Below, one piece after another: positions 58,487-64,000 of a stretch of 64,000 bases of DNA. Each line of letters begins with the position of its first letter. The stretch's first letter is position 1. Under the pieces are notes generated by a model. That model was not told the DNA's origin and searched no databases. It saw nothing but the letters and a program-made list of their open reading frames with translations. This DNA is from BOG-224 sp963783505 (lineage in GTDB: Bacteria > Acidobacteriota > Terriglobia > Bryobacterales > Bryobacteraceae): contig CAWAOP010000049.1 of NCBI GenBank assembly GCA_963783505.1, positions 75,416-139,415 of the forward strand. Reading direction: 5' to 3'. The position numbers and the translations under genes are program-made.

Positions 58487-60361
58487 CAGTCGCACCTCCC
58501 GGTTGTCATCCAACCCGCTCGCCGATATGCCGTATACCTGCACGCTTTCGAGCGCCCCCGCCGGACCCGTCACATAGCCTAGCAGCAACCGCTCGCCCGC
58601 CGGCACGCTCACTCCCTCCAGCCACGCCGCCGCCACCACCCCCAACTGGCCATCCTGCACCAGCGAGGGTTGCAGGTCCGGAGCAGCGGCGAACCGTAAC
58701 CGCGACCGCTGGTCGCCCAACCCGAACGTCACCGCTATTCGGGACAGATCTTCCGCCGCTTCCAGGTACACGGAGGCACGCACAGTCCCGTCCGCCATGC
58801 GCTCCGCCGCGCCCAGCGCCAGCGTGCCCGAAGACGCCAAGCGCCTCGCTGGCGCCAGCCCGACGCCGCCCCGCGCTGCATCCATCTCCGTCGCCCCCGC
58901 CGTCCCGCTCGATGTACACACACCGCCCCGCGAGGCCCGCACTGGCCGCGCCGGGTCCAGATTGTTCACCCGGAACAACTCCAAGATCAGATCCCGGATG
59001 TCGAGCGAGCCATCGCCACCACGCGCCGTACCCGTGTCCGGCGGGTACAGATCCATGGCGTCGAACCGGTCCGAACACGCCGAAGGCCTATAACCAGGTA
59101 TGCTGTTCACTGCGAACAACTCCTGGATCAGATCCCGGATGTCCAATGCGGCATCGCCGAAATTCGAAGCCGAGTCCGACGCGTAGGGGTAAACATCGCC
59201 CACCGTGTAGGCGACGGCCAGGTGCTGCGCGATGATGGTAAAGTCCTCCGTGCCCGCGACAGATCCACCGCCTCCGGACACGCTCGCTTGGTTAGTAACT
59301 TGCGATGGCGCTGTTGCGGACACGGTCACCGTTACGGTGATCGCGGGATAGGATGCCCCGCCGCTCAGAGCGTCGGAGCGTGTGCAAGTTGGCGCTGCTG
59401 AGGCCGCGCATGTCCAGCCCGAACCCGACATCGAAGCCAGCGTCAGGCCAGTGGGGAGTATTTCAGCGACAGTAACCGTCCCGGTGGTCGGCCCCGCTGC
59501 GGCGGTGTTGGCGACAGTCAGATCGTAAAGCTCTGTCGATCCTGCTGTGAAACCGCCCAAGTGGAAGCTCTGGATGGTGAGAACGGGCTGCGTGCCCGTG
59601 GGAGTCAGCAGGCGGACGGAGCTTGAAGCCTCATCCGCAACCGCCACATTGCCCGACGCATCCACTGAGACGCTGTATGGATACCGAAAAGCAGCGCTCG
59701 TCGCAGGGCCGCCATCTCCCAAGTCGTCGAATCCCCCGTTGCCCGCCACAGTCGCGATAAACCCACTTGCTGTGACCTTGCGGATGCGGCTGTTTGCCTC
59801 ATCCGCTACGTACAAATTGCCGGCAGCGTCCACCGCGACACCCACAGGGAAGCTGAATTGCGCGCTTGTGGCTAACGAACCGTCACCCGAATAGCCGGTC
59901 GTGCCGTTGCCGGCCACTGTCGTGATTATTCCAGTAACGCCCACTTTGCGGATGCGCTGGTTGCTGGTGTCCGCAATGAACAAGTTGCCGGAAACGTCCA
60001 CAGCTACGCTGTGGGGGACATTCAATTTGGCGTTAACGGCGGGGCCGCCGTCGCCCGAGTAGCCATAATCTCCGATCCCCGCCACCGTCGTAATTGTCCC
60101 GGAGGTGGCCACCTTCCGGATTACGCTGAAGGTGGAATCGGGAATGTACAGGTTTCCGGCGGAGTCCAACGCCAAGCCCCAAGTGGTGCCGAACTGCGCG
60201 CTGGTGGCCGGACCGCCGTCACCCGAGTATCCGATCACGCCATTGCCGGCCACCGAAGTGATAGTCCCGGCAGCGTCCACTCTCCGAACCCGGAGGTTGT
60301 TGCTGTCCGCGATGTACAGGTTGCCGGATGCGTTGACCGCCACGCCTCGCGGTGCGTTCAA
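58469..60361 (-). CDS. Giant surface protein, C-terminal fragment: NHL, dockerin-like and cohesin-like parts
   Basis: This 630-residue frame begins MNAPRGVAVNASGNLYIADS and carries four to five NHL blades ('RKVxxxGTITTVAGNG...YSGDGGxAT'), a DUF11-like section (YDLTVANTAAAGPTTGTVTV), two copies of a dockerin-like helix-loop (GDAALDIRDLIQELFAVN and DGSLDIRDLILELFRVNN) at about 58955-59205, and a C-terminal beta domain (VRASVYLEAAEDLSRIAVTF) of cohesin type. The missing base near 60364 (GGGCCC where GGGGCCC is expected) separates it from the preceding fragment. The protein would be exported. Confidence 0.78.
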   Translation of the reverse strand: MNAPRGVAVNASGNLYIADSNNLRVRRVDAAGTITSVAGNGVIGYSGDGGPATSAQFGTTWGLALDSAGNLYIPDSTFSVIRKVATSGTITTVAGIGDYGYSGDGGPAVNAKLNVPHSVAVDVSGNLFIADTSNQRIRKVGVTGIITTVAGNGTTGYSGDGSLATSAQFSFPVGVAVDAAGNLYVADEANSRIRKVTASGFIATVAGNGGFDDLGDGGPATSAAFRYPYSVSVDASGNVAVADEASSSVRLLTPTGTQPVLTIQSFHLGGFTAGSTELYDLTVANTAAAGPTTGTVTVAEILPTGLTLASMSGSGWTCAASAAPTCTRSDALSGGASYPAITVTVTVSATAPSQVTNQASVSGGGGSVAGTEDFTIIAQHLAVAYTVGDVYPYASDSASNFGDAALDIRDLIQELFAVNSIPGYRPSACSDRFDAMDLYPPDTGTARGGDGSLDIRDLILELFRVNNLDPARPVRASRGGVCTSSGTAGATEMDAARGGVGLAPARRLASSGTLALGAAERMADGTVRASVYLEAAEDLSRIAVTFGLGDQRSRLRFAAAPDLQPSLVQDGQLGVVAAAWLEGVSVPAGERLLLGYVTGPAGALESVQVYGISASGLDDNREVRLSGNIK

Positions 60362-62079
60362 TTGGGCCCTGTTGCCACCCCGCCATCACCGGAGAATCCT
60401 GACGTGCCCGTCCCCGCTACTGTAATGATCGTACCGTTAGCTAGCACCTCGCGGACGCGATTATTGTTTGTATCCGCAACGTACGTATTACCGGCGTTGT
60501 CTCTGGCTACGCCGCGTGGAATATTCAAAAAGCCAAGTACTCCCGCCCCCCCGTCGCCGAGGCCTCCGCCCGCAAATGTAGTGATGGCGCCGGCTGCGGA
60601 GATCCTCCGAATTCTGTCGTTGCCCTCGTCCGCAACGTAGAGGTTGCCGGAGGAGTCCAGAGCTACGCCATAGGGGGTAAATAGCTGAGCACTGGTGGCC
60701 GTCCCACCATCCCCTGAGTAGCCCCCCCTACCGTTACCAGCCATCGTCGTGATGGTGCCGGCCGCGCTTACCCTGCGGATACGATGGTCGTTCGTGTCTG
60801 AAATGTACAGATTACCTCCGGCGTCCACCGCCACACAGTTTGGAGAACTTAACCCGGCGCCAATGGCGGAGCCACCGTCGCCTGAGTAGCCCACCGTGCC
60901 GTTGCCGGCCACCGTCGTGATGGTGCCAGCAGCGCTTACCTTTCGGATGCGCTCGTTATTGCTGTCTGCGATATACAAGTTGCCGGCGGCGTCAACGGCC
61001 ACCCCGCTCGGATAATTGAACTGAGCGCCGGTGGCGGCGCCGACATCGCCCGAGTAACCGATTGTGCCGTTGCCAGCGATCGTCGTGATGGTCCCATCCG
61101 CGTTTACTTTCCGGATGCGCTCGTTATTGCTGTCAGCAACGTAGAGGTTGTTGTTTGAGTCTACGGCCACGCCGAACGGATAGAAGAGCTTAGAGCTCGT
61201 GGCCGCACCGCCGTCGCCCGAGAATCCGCAAGAACCGTTCCCGGCCACCGTTGTAATGGTTCCGGCTGCGTCAATCTTGCGGACGCGGCAGTTGCCGCTG
61301 TCCGCGATATATAGGCTCCCCGCACCATCCAGGGAAACGGTGGATGGCGAGGACAACTGCGCGCTGAATGACGGGAAGCCGTCGCCCGAATAGCCCGCGA
61401 CGCCGGTCCCGGCTATTCGCACTAGCGCGCCGCTAGGGTCCGCTTTGAAGACCGAATTCAGCCCCGGACTGGAGAAGTATACATAGCCGGACGAGTCGAT
61501 GGCAAGGCCGACTGGGATCTGAATCGAAACTGACGTACCGAGCGTAGCAGTGGCAGGCATGGCGCCGCCCGCCAGCGTCGAGATCAGGTAGCTCTGGCTC
61601 AAGAGCGGCGACACCTCCTGTGTCACCGTGAACGTCAAGCCCCCAATCGTCAGTGTGCCCACGCGCTGCGCGCCGGTGTTGGCCGCTACGGAGTAATTTA
61701 CCGTCCCACTTCCGTTACCCGCGCCCCCGGAGATGATTGTGATCCAGGAGACATTACTGATCGCTGCCCAACCACAGCCTGCGGGCCCCGTTACCGGGAC
61801 CGATCCGGTAGATGGGCCGCCGCCAACAGACGCAGTGGATTGACTCAACGCGGAGATGCAGATTGTCGTGAACGACCATATAGCTGAGTTTGTGGAATCA
61901 TTGCTATTCTTCGCCGCGATCTGCCAGTGGTAAGTGGTGTTGCGCGCAAGGGCAGAAGGGCTATAACTCGTCGATGTGGTGTTCGCAGCGAAAGACGGCG
62001 ATGCGGATGCGCCGAAGTTCACGTCATACGACGCTGCCCCGGCGGACGCTCCCCAGCTTAAGGCCGGCGTTAGAGACAC
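60358..62079 (-). CDS. Giant surface protein, middle fragment: FN3-like, BACON and NHL blades
   Basis: A 573-residue frame: FN3-like module (SLTPALSWGASAGAASYDVN), a BACON domain (VSWITIISGGAGNGSGTVNY with 'NTGAQRVGTLTIGGLTFTV'), then seven NHL blades such as RKIDAAGTITTVAGNGSCGF and RRVSAAGTITTMAGNGRGG. The blades are about 55 residues and the DNA repeats with about 165 bases. It ends at an accidental TGA after GDGGVATGPN through the missing base at 60364. It is continuous with the fragments on both sides. Confidence 0.78.
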   Translation of the reverse strand: MSLTPALSWGASAGAASYDVNFGASASPSFAANTTSTSYSPSALARNTTYHWQIAAKNSNDSTNSAIWSFTTICISALSQSTASVGGGPSTGSVPVTGPAGCGWAAISNVSWITIISGGAGNGSGTVNYSVAANTGAQRVGTLTIGGLTFTVTQEVSPLLSQSYLISTLAGGAMPATATLGTSVSIQIPVGLAIDSSGYVYFSSPGLNSVFKADPSGALVRIAGTGVAGYSGDGFPSFSAQLSSPSTVSLDGAGSLYIADSGNCRVRKIDAAGTITTVAGNGSCGFSGDGGAATSSKLFYPFGVAVDSNNNLYVADSNNERIRKVNADGTITTIAGNGTIGYSGDVGAATGAQFNYPSGVAVDAAGNLYIADSNNERIRKVSAAGTITTVAGNGTVGYSGDGGSAIGAGLSSPNCVAVDAGGNLYISDTNDHRIRRVSAAGTITTMAGNGRGGYSGDGGTATSAQLFTPYGVALDSSGNLYVADEGNDRIRRISAAGAITTFAGGGLGDGGAGVLGFLNIPRGVARDNAGNTYVADTNNNRVREVLANGTIITVAGTGTSGFSGDGGVATGPN

Positions 62080-62105
62080 CCCGATCGCTCCATTGGCGGG
62101 AGCCG

Positions 62106-62339
62106 TCAGAGACGGCGTCGCGGGCGGCTCAGCGCTGGTCGTGAACGACCAGGTGACGGAGTTGGCGGCGCCCCGCCGTTCTTCGCCACGATCTGCCCAT
62201 AGTATGTCGTCCCGCCCGCCAGGGACGGCGGACTGTAGCTCGTCGAGGTGGTGTTTGCGACGAACGGCGGCGATGACGACGTGCCGTAATACACATCGTA
62301 TGATGCGGCCCCGCTCAGCGAGTCCAGGTCAACGGCGAA
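62106..62339 (-). CDS. Giant surface protein, short linking fragment (FN3-like)
   Basis: The frame gives SLSGAASYDVYYGTSSSPPF, VANTTSTSYSPPSLAGGTTY and YGQIVAKNGG, the second FN3-like module, and is separated from the middle fragment by a missing base near 62170 ('ggcggggcgccgcc'). It has no start or stop of its own that would make sense and is only part of the larger gene. Confidence 0.6.
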   Translation of the reverse strand, partial: FAVDLDSLSGAASYDVYYGTSSSPPFVANTTSTSYSPPSLAGGTTYYGQIVAKNGGAPPTPSPGRSRPALSRPRRRL

Positions 62340-63611
62340 TCAAAGAATACCGGCTGCGCCGTTGGCTGGCGACGTTAGCGCCGGCGGCTCGGGCGGGGGC
62401 ACACCTTGAATAGTTGCCAGCCCGCGGGCCAGCGGGAAGCCGCAACTCGCGATGACGTACCCATTGAAGCCGGTCACCGGAGCGATCCCCTGTAACGGAT
62501 TTCCCTGGGCGAGCGAGAAACTCAACTGCCCTCCCGGCGCAACCGCGCTGGAAGTCTGCGGCGAAGGTGTTCCGCCGCCGGATGTGTCGCCGTAATACGA
62601 GAGCGTGCAGGAACCGCTCGCCGAGGTGGAACTGAACGGATCTTGCGACGTGTTGGAAATGGTAGTTGCCGTATCCACACCGGTCGTGCTGTTCGCCGCG
62701 GAGAAGAGCAAGGTTGTTAAAGCCGCGGAACTTCTCGGGGTGACAATTATTTCTGCGCTCTGAGAATCTTCGTCGACATTGGCTCCGTCGCTTGCATAGG
62801 CCCATCCCCTGGCTTGGCCGAAATTGCATGAGGCGGCCATATATCCCTGGAATCCCACCAGGGCCAGCCCGGACAGGGAATTCACATAACTGGTTCCCGC
62901 CGGAATATCCGGCGTCGTGATCGTTCCGCTGGGCGCGTTGCCGCCGTAGAACGAAAAACCGCATGTCCCATGGCTGCTGACGGTCCCAAACGGGTCCAGG
63001 CTAGTATTGGAGATCACAATGGCACTATCGCGGCCGTTTTGATTCGACAAGGACGTAAACAGGAGTGGCTGCGCTGTTGTGTCGCGCGGCGTAGTCAGGA
63101 TCTCGGGCAAGACGGAATTACCCTGGGACTGTGTGCGGGTTTGCACAAAGGCGATGCCTGCCGAGCTTCCGAAGTTACAGGTTGCGATCGCATACCCCTG
63201 GAAGTTTATCAACCCCAGTCCACTCAGCGTATTCGCCCTGATCGTTCCCGGAGCAATCGGCCAAACGCCTGAGGAGTCCGTCAGCACAACCAGCGCCGGC
63301 GGCTGATTCTGGCCATAGAAATTCAGATAACAATACCCGGAAGATTGGACTGTTCCAAATGGGTCTTGGCTGGTGTTGGCGATTTCGATTCCTGACTCGT
63401 ATCCGCTGGTATTCGTGAGGTACGGGAAAAGCAGGCGTTGCGGCGTCGATTGAGCCCGGGGAACCGTCAGGGCCTGCGCGTCTTGGGCAAATCCCATGAC
63501 CGAGCCGCGTGTCAGTACCTTGGCATAGCCGCGGGCCAATGGGAATCCGCAGTTGGCAATCAAATAGCCGCTGAAATTGACGAGGCCGGCCTCTGAAAGG
63601 CTGAAAACCAA
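62340..63611 (-). CDS. Giant surface protein, N-terminal repeat fragment
   Basis: The 423-residue frame holds three full copies of a repeat whose most constant part is 'LLFxxLxNxxGxxSxIxIxNTSxDPFG' followed by 'CxxxFYG' and 'GFQGYxxAxCNFGxxxG'. This repeat is common in acidobacterial surface proteins; I know no assigned function. It stops at TGA 62340 after SPANGAAGIL, where other copies of the module continue, so the stop looks accidental. The upstream part continues in the frame to the right edge. Confidence 0.75.
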   Translation of the reverse strand: MVFSLSEAGLVNFSGYLIANCGFPLARGYAKVLTRGSVMGFAQDAQALTVPRAQSTPQRLLFPYLTNTSGYESGIEIANTSQDPFGTVQSSGYCYLNFYGQNQPPALVVLTDSSGVWPIAPGTIRANTLSGLGLINFQGYAIATCNFGSSAGIAFVQTRTQSQGNSVLPEILTTPRDTTAQPLLFTSLSNQNGRDSAIVISNTSLDPFGTVSSHGTCGFSFYGGNAPSGTITTPDIPAGTSYVNSLSGLALVGFQGYMAASCNFGQARGWAYASDGANVDEDSQSAEIIVTPRSSAALTTLLFSAANSTTGVDTATTISNTSQDPFSSTSASGSCTLSYYGDTSGGGTPSPQTSSAVAPGGQLSFSLAQGNPLQGIAPVTGFNGYVIASCGFPLARGLATIQGVPPPEPPALTSPANGAAGIL

Positions 63612-63707
63612 CTGACTGCCCGCCGCGATGGTCGAAGTCGTCTGCGCGGAAGGCGCGTTCGTCCCGTAGTAGTTCAGAGTGCAAGTCCCCGACCCCGATG
63701 CGCTCCC

Positions 63708-64000
63708 GAGCGTACTCCTGCGACGTGTTAGAAATAGTGATCTCAGTGTCGTAACCGACCAGGTTGACGGCCCAGGGAAACAAAAGTACCGTGCCGGTGG
63801 CCGAAGAGCGTGGCGACGTCAGAATCTCGGCCGTTTGTGTTACCGCCTCGCCGCTGTACGCCGCTTGCGCGACGGGGAACGCCAGGCCCGCGATCATCAG
63901 CGTGCCGGTACGTCGCAGCCCGGTGTTGGCTGTCACCGAATAGTTCACTGTCCCGCTTCCGCTTCCCGTAGCGCCCGAGCTTACCGTCATCCAAGATTGG
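63708..64000 (-). CDS. Giant surface protein, right-edge fragment (BACON end, first repeat)
   Basis: The frame entering from the right edge reads SWMTVSSGATGSGSGTVNYS, VTANTGLRRTGTLMIAGLAF (BACON) and LLFPWAVNLVGYDTEITISN, the start of the first of four repeats, then one extra base near 63708 (gctCggg) shifts to GSASGSGTCTLNYYGTNAPS in the frame of the next fragment. The gene start lies outside the window. Confidence 0.7.

Larger units (their letters stand above)
58469..64000 (-). other. Reconstructed giant secreted surface protein gene (5' end outside window)
   Basis: All five fragments below belong to one protein of at least 1840 residues read right to left. N to C: end of a BACON domain, four copies of a 120-130 residue repeat with 'ISNTSxDPFG...CxLxYYG' , two FN3-like modules with YDV(Y/N)(Y/F)G, a second BACON domain, two NHL propellers of about 12 blades, a DUF11-like beta domain, a tandem dockerin-like pair, and a cohesin-like beta domain. 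The frame breaks are at about 63708 (+1), 62330-62345 (in-frame TGA with local shifts), 62168-62178 (-1) and 60362-60370 (-1). The gene is probably intact in nature or recently decayed. Confidence 0.75.

Noticed and set aside
59600..61500. CRISPR-like periodic repeats
   Set aside because: The ~165-base periodicity comes from NHL propeller blades in a protein-coding frame; no constant repeat of 25-40 bases with unique spacers exists.
1..64000. tRNA or rRNA genes
   Set aside because: I read the intergenic regions for cloverleaf ends (GGTTCGAATCC-type T arms) and found none; a covariance search could still find a hidden one.

Overview
The window looks like a piece of an Acidobacteria chromosome of the Bryobacterales / Candidatus Solibacter type. 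The reasons are the high GC content, many secreted NHL-repeat proteins, one of which (13516-16698) ends in the Solibacter-type C-terminal domain (TIGR03437-like, 'SPTQINFQVPWE'), the menaquinone (futalosine) gene mqnA, a bacillithiol-type deacetylase, and dispersed GC-rich palindromic repeats ('GGGGCAGGT...ACCTGCCCC' and 'GGGGCGGACGCCCCCGTCCGC') between and even inside genes. The assignment is an inference from content; no rRNA or marker-gene comparison was possible. I found no rRNA, tRNA, CRISPR array, insertion sequence or prophage.

Layout. 1-1.8 kb: a YtrA-type GntR repressor / ABC ATPase / permease operon. 2.1-13.3 kb: housekeeping and stress genes (MrfA-like helicase, GHKL-ATPase/STAS-like protein, proline iminopeptidase, MurJ-like flippase, Tpx, YyaL-like thioredoxin-fold protein, secreted TIM-barrel-like protein, MqnA). 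13.5-20.1 kb: large NHL protein, GGDEF protein coupled to YmdB, SGNH hydrolase. 20.3-24.9 kb: accessory patch with toxin-antitoxin genes (two VapBC-like modules, one unknown RHH pair), DoxX, two small secreted or lipoproteins, and orphan palindromes. 25.0-29.1 kb: four glycosyltransferases, probably exopolysaccharide. 29.3-37.5 kb: alr, a broken VapBC, rpoN-hpf-rapZ, a secreted protein, and a PfkB kinase-rhomboid-BshB operon. 37.6-45.3 kb: HicAB, ahcY divergent from an ArsR-methyltransferase fusion, a GAF-ANTAR regulator, GH27 alpha-galactosidase, glycosyltransferase and methyltransferase. 46.3-51.5 kb: flagellar late genes fliW-csrA-fliC-fliD behind a near-consensus sigma-28 promoter. 51.6-56.1 kb: yajQ, a response regulator, bamD, rpe, rsmB. 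56.3-58.5 kb: an aspartic protease-like gene, a duplicated fragment of rsmB that cuts a YezD-like gene, and a RelBE-like pair. 58.5-64.0 kb: one giant secreted BACON/FN3-like/NHL/dockerin-like protein running off the right edge.

Two regulatory circuits can be read directly. (1) FliW-CsrA-FliC: the csrA stop codon and the fliC Shine-Dalgarno lie in one small hairpin with AGGAA in its loop, the classic CsrA target. (2) ahcY and the ArsR-methyltransferase share 58 bp holding GATAT palindromes over a promoter, suggesting an S-adenosylhomocysteine-sensing switch.

A feature of the whole window is the number of otherwise well-conserved genes broken by one indel: GHKL/STAS, pip, rapZ, hicA, ahcY, ANTAR, a glycosyltransferase, bamD, the aspartic protease and the giant surface protein. 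Most carry exactly one extra base. Assembly error is the simplest explanation, but the bias toward +1 and a CGA/CGG codon soon after most sites are reported for checking. Such genes are given with their full reconstructed span.
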